A stretch of DNA of 64,000 nucleotides from Gibbula magus (taxonomy: Eukaryota; Mollusca; Gastropoda; Trochida; Trochidae), in assembly GCA_936450465.1 (NCBI GenBank), contig OW388302.1:62905826-62969825 (forward strand), given 5' to 3'. Below, one piece after another: positions 1 to 12,117 of this stretch; position 1 is the stretch's first letter; each line of letters begins with the position of its first letter. The translations under genes were made by a program, and so were the position numbers. The notes under the pieces are model-generated. The model searched no databases and had not been told where the DNA came from. It saw nothing but the letters and a program-made list of their open reading frames with translations.

Positions 1-1020
1 TTAGAAAAACGTTAACCTTGGCCATAACTTTGGATTGCTCAGAGCTACGACTTTCATTCTTGGCATGTGCATATCTAATGATGAGACCTTCGGATGAGGT
101 CATCATATTTGACCCTGTCCACTGCGGCAAGGTCAAGGTCACATCTTCAGAAAACTTGAACCTTGGCCATAATTTTGGATTGCTCAGAGCTACGGCTTTC
201 ATACTTGGCATGTGCATACCTGGTGATGAGACCTTTCAATTGAGGTCATCATATTTGACCTTGTGACCTTGACCTTGCCGAAGTGGACGATATTTAGAAA
301 AACGTTAACCTTGGCCATAACTTTGGATTGCTCAGAGCTACGGCTTTCATTCTTGGCATGTACATATCTAATGATGAGACCTTCGGATGAGGTCATCATA
401 TTTGACCTTGTCCACTGCGGCAAGGTCAAGGTCACATCTTCAGAAAACTTGAACCTTGGCCATAATTTTGGATTGCTCAGAGCTACGGCTTTCATACTTG
501 GCATGTGCATACCTGGTGATGAGACCTTTCAATTGAGGTCATCATATTTGACCTTGTGACCTTGACCTTGCCGAAGTGGACGATATTTAGAAAAACGTTA
601 ACCTTGGCCATAACTTTGGATTGCTCAGAGCTACGGCTTTCATTCTTGGCATGTGCATACCTAATGATGAGACCTTCAGATGAGGTCATCATATTTGACC
701 TTGTCCACTGCGGCAAGGTCAAGGTCACATCTTCAGAAAACTTTAACCTTGGCCATAACTTTGGATTGCTCAGAGCTACGGCTTTCATACTTGGCATGTG
801 CATACCTGGTGATGAGACCTTTCAATTGAGGTCATCATATTTGACCTTGTGACCTTGACCTTGCCGAAGTGGACGATATTTAGAAAAACGTTAACCTTGG
901 CCATAACTTTGGATTGCTCAGAGCTACGATTTTCATTCTTGGCATGTGCATACCTAATGATGAGACCTTCGGATGAGGTCATCATATTTGACCTTGTGAC
1001 CTTGACCTTGCCGTAGTGGA
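1..1020. repeat. 293-bp tandem satellite, dimeric
   Basis: About three and a half copies of a unit that recurs every 293 bases. Each unit is itself two related halves of about 146 bases, both carrying an accttggccataa...ttggattgctcagagctacg core. Copies differ by only a few substitutions. Reading frames of about 100 codons in both directions repeat with the unit and are not genes. The array continues off the left edge and degrades after about 1,020. Each unit holds several copies of the motif TCAAGGTCA or its complement. Confidence 0.93.
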
Positions 1021-2130
1021 CAATATTCAGAAAACTTTAACCTTTGCCATAACTTTGCTACAGGGGCATCCGTGTTTAACAAACACATCTTGTTTCAAAT
1101 GCAACTTTTCATTATTTATTAGAACCAAAATGAAAACACTCAAACACCGTAACAATAAATCAATGCCAAGATCTCAAGACACAAGGAATGAATGTTTTTG
1201 GAATATATTTCTCTTTCTTTGGTATTTTAAAGTACAGGTGGAGAAATATCAAATGCTCAAGGATACTATTCACAAAAAGACATTCAGGAGTAACATGTTT
1301 TATCAAAAAAATAATCGAACATGACACTTTACGTTGTTTATAAAACATTTTATTCCTATAACTATTAAGGGGTGACAACCATTATTACCATGAGTATATA
1401 AGTGCTCAATATTTCTGAGAAAAAAAGTGCTTATCGTGCATGTTTGTGATTCAAGTGTACGACATTTAATATACAAGTGTACGCCTCCTGTACCTCCAAC
1501 AAATTAGGAAATGATGCAGTGATCAGAGTGCCCATGTTGACGCCAATGTCCCTAACACAAACAACCCAGAAATGTCAATCTTTTGTTTTGTTTTGCTTTT
1601 GTTTTGTTCATTGGAAATATCATCAGTCAAACATTTTGTTCACGACTCAAGCATTTGACTGTGCTCTATAAGATAGATAGAGAACTCGTAGCAGTACATT
1701 ATCTGGAGGTACATGTATATATATATATATATATATTTCCCGATAATGTACTGCTACTCGTATTCTATCTATCACATGTTTCCAAAGTATTATACAACGT
1801 TATTCATTGACTACTCATTGCATTTGGTTCTTAATGGAATATATAAAATAGATCAAAATTTTACAAAAAAAATTTATTTATTTTTTAAAAGGAAAAAAGA
1901 CGTTCTATTTATTTTATCATTATGCCTGTGTTTTTTTAAAAATTTGTTGTAATTTTACAGTCAGTGGCACTATATTGTCTTAATGATGTCACGAGGTTAT
2001 CGCCACTGTAGCTTAATAGAGGAGTTCACTGACTAGGTATGCATTAATTTAATTGTTTGATTGTGACAGGTGAAGTTGATTGAACAGCTGGCAGTCAAAT
2101 ATACCGATGCCTTCTGAACTGGCATGTTAT
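1021..2130. other. AT-rich sequence with one (TA)n foldback
   Basis: No gene seen. The only clear structure is an imperfect inverted repeat: arms at about 1672-1705 and 1741-1774 flank a short (TA)n tract (1716-1737), so the segment could fold into a hairpin with the TA tract in the loop. Confidence 0.6.
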
Positions 2131-3060
2131 GATATTACCTGTTATAACCCGATATTACATTATATTATAATTTTATTAATTAAGTATTTCCGTATTGGCC
2201 GAGTTACAGGTCCGAGGTCCGTTGTATTGGCCCGAGACGAAGTCAAGGGCCAATACAACGGACCGAGGACCTGTAACTCGGCCAATACGGAAATACTTAA
2301 TTAATGACAATTTTATTTATTGACCTCTTTTCATTCTATTTGCACAACACTAAACATCTCATTTATATTGAAAAAATAAGCACAAACAAGATTGGTGAAC
2401 AGATACCATGGATCAAAGTTGTGAAGCGACAGCTTCGGGCTTTCACCAAATGTGCGACTGCGCATGCTCAAACCCATATTGGCCCAGTTTATCCCGTATT
2501 GGCCCAGTTTGTCTCGTATTGGCCCAGTTTGTCCGTATTGGCCCAGTTGTCGAATCATATGGTCTAGGCCGTAAATACCGTATACGGTCCATAACATTGA
2601 TAGTTAATTAATAATATAATGTTATTCATTAAATATTTCCGTATTGGCCCAGTTACAGGTCCGAGGTCCGTTGTATTGGGCCGAAACGAAGCCAATACGG
2701 AAATACTTAATAAATGACAATTTTATTAATAAGCTTATTTTCATTCAATTTGCACAACACTAGACAAATAATTTATATTGAAATATTAATTATGAACAAG
2801 ATTGGTGAACAAATAGCACAGGTCAAAGTTGTGAAGCGAATAGCTTCGGGCTTTCACCAGATGTGCAACTGCGCATGCTCAGACTCATATTGGCCCAGTT
2901 TGTCCCGTATTGGCCCAGTTGTCGAATAATATCGTCTTGGCCGTAAATGCGATAAAAGTACCATAACATTGATAGTTAATTAATAATACCTGTTATTACC
3001 TGATTTTACCTGATATTAACTGCTATTACCTGCTATTGTCTGTTATTACCTTAATACCCT
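2130..3060. repeat. Tandemly duplicated block with 130-bp hairpin
   Basis: Two direct copies of a segment of roughly 400 bases (about 2175-2600 and 2627-2990). The first begins with a nearly perfect palindrome at 2175-2304, arms of about 60 bases starting attaattaagtatttccg. The second copy keeps a shortened version of this hairpin at 2627-2713. Each copy then carries short tandem repeats of tattggcccagttt (four in the first copy, two in the second). The block ends in a degenerate ttacctg-type simple repeat at about 2990-3055. Confidence 0.85.
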
Positions 3061-3960
3061 CGTAAGTAAGAAAGTCTATATCAATAGATTAAGCTATACA
3101 ATGAGTCTTTAGAAAACATTCCACGATTTTGGTTAATAAATTTTAAATTCTAAACGTTGTTTGCTGAGAGGAGATACTATTTTTAATTTCACAAATTCTT
3201 ATATTATCTAATGCTTCTAATGATTTATTAATAATTTTTACATTCCGAACAACATACAAACAACAAATGTTTAATCCTGAAAAAATGTTGCAACCAAATC
3301 TGATCAAATTCGCTGAAATTCAACTGTTCCAATTAAAATAACAAAGAAAACAATTCTGACAATTCCAAGTATGGTCTAGCCCAAGTGCACTTTAACTGGA
3401 TAATTCGCTTTGATTTGCAGAGCAAGCAGAGCCTAGTCAAATATTTGATAACGGCTCGGTGTTTCCCCTAATGAAGTATTTGTTCTTTGACAGTGGATGG
3501 CCTGAATTACTCATGTACCTTCACGACAGGGACTTTCACATTAAAGGGACGTAACTGCGGTAGGGAAAGTAAGCCGAACTTGCACGTAATCTACAAGGCA
3601 CTTCTGCATCGTGAGATCGAACGTTTGGCAAAGGGGGGTCTGCGTTCTATTTGGAGGAAAAATCAATGTACAGAGAAGTTGGGGAGGCGACAGACGAAGG
3701 AAGAAATACGCAGTTCAGTTTCCATGGCAACCGTTGAAACTGACCAGGTTTATCTCAGCCGATACTCCTGGATGACAGGCGGATGTAACTTGTAAGGATT
3801 CTACGTTGAAGAGATCGATGACTGAAGGTAAGTTCAAACTAACTCAGTGTTATGTAATGGTAGATACTTTAAGATTAATATATGTGAAATCGTGACCTAG
3901 CATTATCATATGTGATGGGCGATGGTATGAAAAGATAACAGCACTGGAGTTGAGTTTTAT
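3061..3960. other. No supported gene
   Basis: AT-rich sequence. An open frame of 102 codons at 3487-3795 on the plus strand has no motif I recognise and no splice or expression signal, so I do not call it a gene. Confidence 0.4.
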
Positions 3961-3984
3961 CATATGTGGCCTGTTTATCTCACT

Positions 3985-4560
3985 GCCGTGTCGCTACTTC
4001 TCTCCCCTATCCCTCTCTGTCTTTCTTTCTCTCCGCCTCTCCGTCACTCTGATATTATATTTCTCTCATTCCACTCTGTCTTTCACTGCCTTGTTTCCGC
4101 CTCTCCGTCACTCTGTCTTTCACTGCCATGTTTCCGCCTCCCTACCCTATCGTTCTCCCCGCCTCTCCGTCACTTTGATATTATATCTCTCTCATTCCAC
4201 TCTGTCTTTCACTGCCTTGTTTCCGCCTCCCTACCCTATCGTTCTCTCTGTCTCCATCCCTCTGATATTAATCTCTCGTGTATGCCTTTCACTGCCGTGT
4301 CTCTACTCCCCTGTTTCTCTCTTTCTTTCTGTCTTTCTATCTCTCCGCCTCTCCGTCACTTTGATATTATACCTATCTCTCTCATTTCTCTGTCTTTCAC
4401 TGCCTTGTTTCCCCTCCCTACCCTATCGTTCTCTGTCTCCATCCCTCTGATATTAATCTCTCACTGTGTGCCTTTCACTGCCGTGTCTCTACCCCCCATC
4501 CCCCTGTTTCTCTCTGTCTCTCTGTCTCTCTTTCTCTCTGATATGTATTGCTCATACCTC
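3985..4560. repeat. Pyrimidine-rich minisatellite
   Basis: Strand-asymmetric C/T-rich tandem repeat built from recurring phrases such as ctgtctttcactgcc, ccgcctctccgtcact and ctgatattatat, with an irregular period of about 100-130 bases. Open frames of 166 and 229 codons through it are Ser/Leu/Pro-rich products of the repeat and are not convincing proteins. Confidence 0.85.
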
Positions 4561-5170
4561 ACTCTGTCTTCTCCTCACTGCCGCAATGTTTTTGTATTCA
4601 CGTTTATTTGTCCGAGATATCCCACACCGCACCTGTATATATCTCCACGGTGACGTTGCATTATAGCACAATACCATTCGGATAAATACCCATTACCCAG
4701 TACACTATAGACACCATTCATTACTGTTATTGGAAAATATCCAATTTCCTCATATGACTCAAAATTACCATATTATTGACGTTGTAAGCTTTCATTGTTT
4801 TCTGTTAATTGTGTATGCACCAGTTACTCTATTCATGAATATGGCATTGTTGCAGCAGAATTTTTATCCACAATTTTCCTTCTAATCGATGGGAAATGAT
4901 TCTTACTGATGGTTCTATTCTCATAGATGAGTACCGCTTAAGTTGATATATGACTTTAAACCTGTTAAAACTGAGTTTTAACTAATCCTACTTTTGTTTG
5001 TTTTGGATGGTAGTTGTTCTTTCTCATATCTTGAACAAGGTTCATTCTCCAGTGGTTAATACAAGCAGCTCGTATCTATCTAGGTCTAATGGCCGGACAG
5101 CTGTATGTATATTGCCATAATGTTTTATGAATTTTATGTGAAATGTACAGATGTGTGACACGTGAATAAA
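4561..5170. other. Unannotated AT-rich sequence
   Basis: No coding, RNA or repeat signal that I can support. Confidence 0.4.
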
Positions 5171-5171
5171 T

Positions 5172-5348
<177 letters not shown>

Positions 5349-5361
5349 TTTATGATTCGAT

Positions 5362-7148
5362 ACCCTCATTTCAGTCCACATGTAGAGTACAAGAGATAGA
5401 TAGCAAGTTAGAGTTCAGTCCACATGTAGAGTAATGGAGATAGATAGCAAGTTAGAGTTCAGTCCACATGTAGAGTTCAGTCTAGAGATAGCAAGTTAGA
5501 GTTCAGTCCACATGTAGGGTTCAGTCTAGAGATAGCAAGTTAGAGTTCAGTCCACATGTAGAGTTCAGTCTAGAGATAGCAAGTGAGAGTTCAGTCCACA
5601 TGTAGAGTTCAGTCCACATGTAGAGTTCAGTCCACATGTAGAGTTCAGTCTAGAGATAGCAAGTTAGAGTTCAGTCCACATGTAGAGTTCAGTCTAGAGA
5701 TAGCAAGTGAGAGTTCAGTCCACATGTAGAGTTCAGTCCACATGTAGAGTTCAGTCTAGAGATAGCAAGTGAGAGTTCAGTCCACATGTAGAGTTCAGTC
5801 TAGAGATAGCAAGTGAGAGTTCAGTCCACATGTAGAGTTCAGTCTAGAGATAGCAAGTGAGAGTTCAGTCCACATGTAGAGTTCAGTCCACATGTAGAGT
5901 TCAGTCTAGAGATAGCAAGTTAGAGTTCAGTCCACATGTAGAGTTCAGTCTAGAGATAGCAAGTGAGAGTTCAGTCCACATGTAGAGTTCAGTCCACATG
6001 TAGAGTTCAGTCTAGAGATAGCAAGTGAGAGTTCAGTCCACATGTAGAGTTCAGTCTAGAGATAGCAAGTGAGAGTTCAGTCCACATGTAGAGTTCAGTC
6101 TAGAGATAGCAAGTGAGAGTTCAGTCCACATGTAGAGTTCAGTCCACATGTAGAGTTCAGTCTAGAGATAGCAAGTTAGAGTTCAGTCCACATGTAGAGT
6201 TCAGTCTAGAGATAGCAAGTGAGAGTTCAGTCCACATGTAGAGTTCAGTCCACATGTAGAGTTCAGTCTAGAGATAGTAAGTGAGAGTTCAGTCCACATG
6301 TAGAGTTCAGTCTAGAGATAGCAAGTTAGAGTTCAGTCCACATGTAGAGTTCAGTCTAGAGATAGCAAGTTAGAGTTCAGTCCACATGTAGAGTTCAGTC
6401 CACATGTAGAGTTCAGTCTAGAGATAGCAAGTAAGAGTTCAGTCCACGTGTAGAGTTCAGTCCATATGTAGAGTTCAGTCTAGAGATAGCAAGTTAGAGT
6501 TCAGTCCACATGTAGAGTTCAGTCTAGAGATAGCAAGTGAGAGTTCAGTCCACATGTAGAGTTCAGTCTAGAGATAGCAAGTTAGAGTTCAGTCCTCATG
6601 TAGAGTTCAGTCTAGAGATAGCAAGTGAGAGTACAGTCCACATGTAGAGTTCAGTCTAAAGATAGCAAGTTAGAGTTCAGTCCACATGTAGAGTTCAGTC
6701 TAGAGATAGCAAGTGAGAGTTCAGTCCACATGTAGAGTTCAGTCTAGAGATAGCAAGTGAGAGTTCAGTCCACATGTAGAGTTCAGACCACATGTAGAGT
6801 TCAGTCTAGAGATAGCAAGTGAGAGTTCAGTCCATATGTAGAGTTCAGTCTAGAGATAGCAAGTTAGAGTTCAGTCCACATGTAGAGTTCAGTCTAGAAA
6901 TAGCAAGTGAGAGTTCAGTCCACATGTAGAGTTCAGTCTAGAGATAGCAAGTGAGAGTTCAGTCCACATGTAGAGTTCAGTCTAGAGATAGCAAGTGAGA
7001 GTTCAGTCCACATGTAGAGTTCAGTCTAGAGATAGCAAGTGAGAGTTCAGTCCACATGTAGAGTTCAGTCTAGAGATAGCAAGTGAGAGTTCAGTCCACA
7101 TGTAGAGTTCAGTCCACATGTAGAGTTCAGTCTAGAGATAGCAAGTTA
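5362..7148. repeat. Two-letter minisatellite of 18-bp and 26-bp modules
   Basis: About 1.8 kb built from two modules that share the start gagttcagtc. Module A is 18 bases (gagttcagtccacatgta). Module B is 26 bases (gagttcagtc followed by tagagatagcaagtga or ...agtta). They are arranged as AB (44 bases), AAB (62 bases) and at least one AAAB near 5590-5650. A second variable position is the g/t in agtga or agtta. No coding potential. Confidence 0.95.
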
Positions 7149-8335
7149 GCTTCCCGACCTTCAGGAGATAAGCCTGGTCCTGTTGTATAATCTCTCTTTA
7201 CGCGTTGCATCTTGATCCTGCCTCCTGGCGACCGCAAGTTGATTAGCCTTAGGAAAATGCAGTGCTTTAAAGGAGGATTTTATCGGGGTGTATTTTGTCG
7301 AGAGGATGTTCCTGTGTACACATATGTGTCATTAATACATGATTAAAACAGTCAAATTGAAAGATACTAAAATAGGTAATATTTTGATGACTTTATATTT
7401 CACAACTTTATGAATACAAGCAGCACATTTGTTGAAAAATGAAAAAAAATGAGAACTGAAGCCATTTATCGGCCCTGCGAGGGGGGAAAACTTCGCTTCA
7501 GCATGACAGCAACTTGTTTTATGACATGGTTTGTGTAACTATGTGAATACTCTATCAGTGCATGTCTTTTATTATTAAAGAGTTGTACAATTAGGTACAA
7601 TATAGCCTGTTTTCATTTCACGCAATGCAAAATAAAACCAAGACGGCGACAGGACCCTTACTTTAATGTCCACTACATATACCGTTGAGCCCCAAACCCT
7701 CCAGCTCTCCAATCGGCATTGTCTGGCATTAGCTGACTTCCATCGAAGGTGACTGTAATGGAATGTGTTAAGGTGACTCAAGGAATTAGATGGATGATAT
7801 ACGTCCTTGGGTGACTTGAATCGAATGTCGTACAATGTAGGTGATTGTAATGGAATGTTTTAGATGACTTTAATCGAATGTCTTTGGTGACTTATAAGGT
7901 GGCTTTAGATGCCGTAGCTGCTTTGCGAAACCCTTTTAGCGCTTAGGCAGCCATTAGCGTCATATATGTATGGGCTTCGACTTTAGGTTAGAAGGTTTGC
8001 TAAGCCCCGACTCTTATGATAAGCTCAGCGATGGTATCTGTATCAAGTTCACTGTAGTAACGTAGTACTAGGTCTTTGTCCCATTACAAGAGGCATTGGC
8101 TATAATATGCGAGTGTTCCTAGTGTAAAACAACATCTACAAAATATCACTGTTTGATAACGTTGATGTAACGTCGGAATGTTCGTCATCCCTTGGCGCTA
8201 CTTTCATGCAATCATCCTTTCTGGACATTGTATACACGCACGTTTCTTATTGTCAGCAATACTTGCCATTTAGAAGATGTAAAACTGTAACATTGCTATA
8301 TTAGGGATCTGCAACTGTTGTTGTCGGTATCATTC
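7149..8335. other. Intergenic sequence containing one dispersed repeat copy
   Basis: No gene seen. Positions 7252-7474 match, in reverse complement, positions 43491-43708. Shared landmarks are the gaggatgttcc/ggagcatcctc and tcggggtg/caccccga blocks and the gccatt block at the far end. It is a dispersed repeat of unknown class, about 220 bases long. Confidence 0.6.
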
Positions 8336-8460
8336 TCATCATCATCATCATCATCATCATCATCTTTATTTCAAGTATATAGGCCCCTGGACCCAAATAC
8401 AGGGATACCCAATTCATATACAATACAGAATGCAACAAGTTCACAAATTTTCAAAAGGTA
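8336..8460 (-). mobile_element. LINE-like 3' tail ending in (GAT)n
   Basis: Read on the minus strand, a segment with tgtatttgggtccagggg and ttgaaataaa runs into a (gat)n tract (plus-strand (atc)n at 8336-8364). An AATAAA-like end followed by a short tandem repeat is the usual look of a non-LTR retrotransposon 3' end. Only this tail is present, so family assignment is uncertain. Confidence 0.45.
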
Positions 8461-8586
8461 GATAACATGAAAACACTTAATTAAACACAACCCGATTCAT
8501 TAAGCTGTTTACACCATTTGTCGTATACGTAAGAAATAAAACGACCTAATTACAAAATGATCATTGGTAGTAAGAATATTTTTAAA

Positions 8587-10130
8587 CATAAACTCACGGG
8601 CAAAAGAAACTATACCAACATTGTTTTGTTGTTATCAACATTATCAGATATGTCACATAAATAATGTGATACTCGTTTTAAAGACAATTTAACTGACCAT
8701 GTTTTGATCGAAATTTTGAAAAAGTTGCACGTACGGTTATTGCAGTAGAATACAATGAATGGCACTGGGGGTAAATGTCAATTTGCAATAATAAACAAAT
8801 CATTTTAGAGCCTACAGAGAACGGTTTTATTCAGAAAGGGAACACTAGAAAACTGTCAATATCTGGTATGGCCTCCGTTGCTTTGTATAAGGCCTGCACA
8901 CGTCGACACAGAGAATTTGCAAGGCGCTTGATGACGTCATTAGGGATGGCTTGCCATTCTTCCATAAGTGCCTGGGTACGTTTGCCGATTTGATGGAGGT
9001 GGATTTCTCTGCCTTATTTGCCTGTTGAAAGGATCACACAAGTGTTTAATCGGTGATAAATCTGATGATCACGCTTGCCATTGCAAAATGTTGACGTTGT
9101 TTAACGTTAGGAAGTCTCTAGTTGCCCTGGCTATGTGGGGGTTAGCATTGTCTTGTTGGAGGGTTACTCTTGGACTTTTCAGGAGGTAAGGGAGGACTAT
9201 AGGACGTAAAACGGTGTCGATGTAGCCTATGGCATTCTTATAACGGTCAAAGACAACCAGTTCTGTTGTGTGGTCCCTTGACGCTACCGCCGCCGAATGG
9301 CACAGCGTCCTGGACACAACACGGGGCCATTCTCTCTCCTCTCCGACGATAAACACGCACTCGGCCATCAGCTTTGTGTAGCTGGAACCTGCTTTCGTCT
9401 ATAAACAAAATTCTTTGCCAGTTCCTGTTCTGCCACCGCTGTACCATTTTTGCCCATTGGTGACGTTAACGTCGGTCACGTCGGTCACTTCGGCTTAGAA
9501 TCATCCGGTGAAAGGGCCGGTACGCTCGAATGCCATGTTCACGAAGACGTCTGACCACTGCCCTTCTGCTGATAACACGGTGTAACGCTATTGCTGCTGA
9601 TGACGTCATTGTGACGAAATGATTGCGTAGGTGAATCGTACGGATGTAGTGGTATTCGTTTGCGCTTGTGACCCTGGATCTTCCACTTCTTGGCCGGTCT
9701 TGGGTCCCACCTGTCTGTGCCATTCGTGTCGGCAGTCTACTTATCGTAGTGCGGGTGCAGTTGAAGATACGAGCAACGGGGTCGTGACGTGCTCCCAACT
9801 GCAACACACCAATCGCTCTCTCTCGTCCCTCTGTGGTAAGTTTCGGATTGTCACTTGTTGTGTTCGTTACTACTGAGGTCCAAAGCATGCAGATTCGTGG
9901 TTTTTATACAGTTTGGTACCATATAAACGTGATGCACGTGCATACCATTTTGCTCGAAAAACGTGTGACAAATTCCATATTTGGTTAGAAGCATGAATTT
10001 TTTCTCGGAAATTATGAAGTTGCGTTGTTGTGACATAGTTTGATAATAAAAAATCGATTTGAAAAACTAGTTTCAACTTTTGAAAACATAAAATATTTTG
10101 GTATAGTTTCTTTTGCCCCTGAGTTTATGA
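8587..10130 (-). mobile_element. Tc1-like DNA transposon, about 1.5 kb
   Basis: Inverted terminal repeats of about 31 bases lie at 8587-8616 (core cataaactcacgggcaaaag) and 10100-10130 (its near complement). They flank a broken Tc1-type transposase read on the minus strand. The same terminal sequence, with a few changes, recurs as an inverted pair at 50164-50200 and 51284-51322, so the family has at least two insertions in this window. Confidence 0.85.
8858..9888 (-). pseudogene. Tc1-like transposase pseudogene (DD34E family)
   Basis: The frame opens at 9888 with an N-terminal helix-turn-helix region (TTEGRERAIGVLQLG, TISRLPTRMAQTGGTQDRPR, RSGRSRVT), then the catalytic core: first Asp in LFIDESRFQLH, second Asp in LQQDNANPH, then SSDLSPIKHL. 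The third catalytic residue, normally Glu in a PIEH motif, is Lys here (codon at 9045-9047), exactly 34 residues after the second Asp. Other damage: an in-frame TAA at 9466-9468, a deletion plus frameshift near 9300-9360 after PFGGGSV, an in-frame TGA at 9069-9071, and a further frameshift near 8970, after which ALMEEWQAIPNDVIKRL continues the family's C-terminus. The protein would have mobilised the surrounding element by cut-and-paste; this copy cannot. Confidence 0.92.
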
Positions 10131-10213
10131 ATGTTTGCGTTTACAATTTTCGGTAGGTAAATTTTTTTAAATTCGCTTTAAAATGGACATATCATGAGAA
10201 AGTGTCGGGACGG

Positions 10214-10214
<1 letters not shown>

Positions 10215-10248
<34 letters not shown>
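10215..10248. repeat. (GAT)n microsatellite
   Basis: About eleven GAT units, just outside the right end of the Tc1-like element. It is in the opposite orientation to the (ATC)n tract beyond the left end. Confidence 0.95.
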
Positions 10249-11194
10249 AAAATTTATTCTCCCTGATAAGTCTAAACACAATCGCTCTTAAACTCCGTAC
10301 TAGTAACGTTTACTCCTAAAACGGACTTTCTACCTTGTAATTACTTTCCCTCCATAATCAAATACAAACTGCATTAAATATACCAATGAATGGTAAAATA
10401 TCACTCCATAGGTTTAACAAAATAGTTACATCATGGTGGATTGTCAAATAGAGTTTTGAAAATTAACTTAAAGATTAAATATTGGGAATGATGGAAACTA
10501 TTTCTATATTAACAAAAAAATTGTTTCTTTTGAATATGAAGTTGTCAACAGTATAACAATATTTCAATATGTTTAAGAAATTATAACTTTTGGGGAATTA
10601 TTTTCTTCAAGGAACATGTATGAATATATAATTTAAAAGAAAAAATATATTAATTAGCATAGGGTTGTTTCTTACCATCCCAAACCAAACCAAACCAAGG
10701 ATTTTTTTTGTTATGCCTGCATTATTCTTTATCATCATTATAAACAAACACAGGGCAAAGGAAAGTACTTTTATTTCAGAAGTGTCAAACACAAAATATT
10801 CCTGCCGGATAAAGTCGATTGTGAATGTTCGTGATGAGGATATATCTCTTAAAGATATTTACAAAATTTCATTCATGAGAGTATGATAATTAACCTTTTA
10901 TACATGTTCGGCCACCTTGATTTCGTTCCTTACCCTCGAACTGTCGATGCTAAACTAACAGCGACTTTTTGACAAATAACAAGGACTCTCTTAAAAATTA
11001 CACATTAATCACACATACCCCGCTGTCACTGCAACTAAGTTCCCGACCGGTAGACACGTCGGCCCTATTGAATAATAAGATAAGCTTTTCAAATCCCTTA
11101 AGTTGTTTCTTTCTTTATGCTTTAAAAATAGTTAGGATTATGAACCATGTATAACAAGCTAGATGTAATAAATGGTATATTCTATATAATATAT
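10249..11194. other. AT-rich sequence without a supported gene
   Basis: No coding or repeat structure beyond short homopolymer and aaaccaaacc runs. It ends at the left terminus of the DIRS element. Confidence 0.4.
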
Positions 11195-11353
11195 ATTATT
11201 TAATATACTCTCCGTGATAGTTAACAATATGCCCAATTATCCTAATCTGTCTAATCCCGACAATCTTTACACAGCTTAAAGACAGAGTTATCGCTCAAGT
11301 GAACTGCACTCACCACTCACCGGCAGGTGGCCTACCTTATATGGTCATTGCTT
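11195..11353 (+). repeat. DIRS left inverted terminal repeat
   Basis: Matches the reverse complement of 15239-15342 plus 15657-15700 or so once the SINE is removed. The shared stretch runs from gatagttaacaatatgccc through caccactcaccggcaggtgg to aagcaatg at the inner border. Confidence 0.9.
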
Positions 11354-11729
11354 TTCTGTCGGCCATCGAAGCATGTTGTGTTTTGATAGCTCTCTAATTC
11401 GATAGTAATAAGATTATTGTCTCGACTTTGTTCTCCTTCTCAGTTGTAATTTTTCTGTCTGAGGGTGGTTAGACTGCCTTTCGCGAAGTAGTCTCTCTCC
11501 TTTAGACAGGTTTAGTGGTTGTTGACTGCAGTTGACGTGTCAACTGTTGTTGATTTCGGGGTGCTCGTTCTGCACGTGCAGTCCGTGCAGGTCGGTGATC
11601 TCGGGGCCGCTTGCGCGTGCCGCCTGTCCCTTGCGCTTGGCGCGGGGGTCATACCGCTTGCCCTTCTGTTTTCTGCTGTAGCGGTTGGCGCTTGCCGCCT
11701 GCGCTTGGTTGCTCTTGCCGCTGGCGCGT

Positions 11730-12085
11730 GGATAGCGCCTGCCGCCTCCTCTTGATAGGTTGTCGCCTGGGTTGGACAGCGCTTGTCGCCTGGGTTGGAT
11801 TGCGCTGCCGCCTGCGTTTGTTTAGCGCTTGCCGCTTGCGCGGGGATAGCGCCTGCCGCCTCCTCTCGGTAGGTTGTCGCCTGGGTTGGACAGCGCTTGT
11901 CGCCTGGGTTGGATTGCGCTGTCGCCTGCGTTTGTTTAGCGCTTGCCGCTTGCGCGTGGATAGCGCCTGCCGCCTCCTCTTGGTAGGTTGTCGCCTGGGT
12001 TGGACAGCGCTTGTCGCCTGGGTTGGATTGCGCTGCCGCCTGCGTTTGTTTAGCACTTGCCGCTTGCGCGGGGATAGCGCCGGCC
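11730..12085 (+). repeat. 114-bp tandem repeat in the DIRS leader
   Basis: Three full copies of a GC-rich unit starting at 11730, 11844 and 11958, each beginning ggatagcgcctgccgcctcc; a fourth start at 12072 diverges. It lies just upstream of the gag-like start codon. 114 is divisible by 3, so the reading frame stays open through the array. Confidence 0.93.
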
Positions 12086-12117
12086 GCTCGCGCGTTCTCT
12101 CTTTTTGCTTGCTGAGT

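Noticed and set aside
18..985. Several open frames of 66-103 codons on both strands
   Set aside because: They repeat with the 293-bp satellite unit and have no protein features.
3487..3795. 102-codon plus-strand gene
   Set aside because: No motif, no splice context and no biased codon use that I can see; compatible with chance.
3950..4666. Open frames of up to 229 codons
   Set aside because: They translate a C/T-rich minisatellite; composition is almost only Leu, Ser, Pro and Phe with internal repetition.
5362..7148. CRISPR-like array
   Set aside because: Modules are direct tandem repeats without unique spacers, in a eukaryotic context. The same applies to the arrays at 23.7-24.2 and 57.7-64.0 kb.
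11649..12056. Antisense frame of 135 codons
   Set aside because: Shadow of the 114-bp GC-rich repeat in the DIRS leader.
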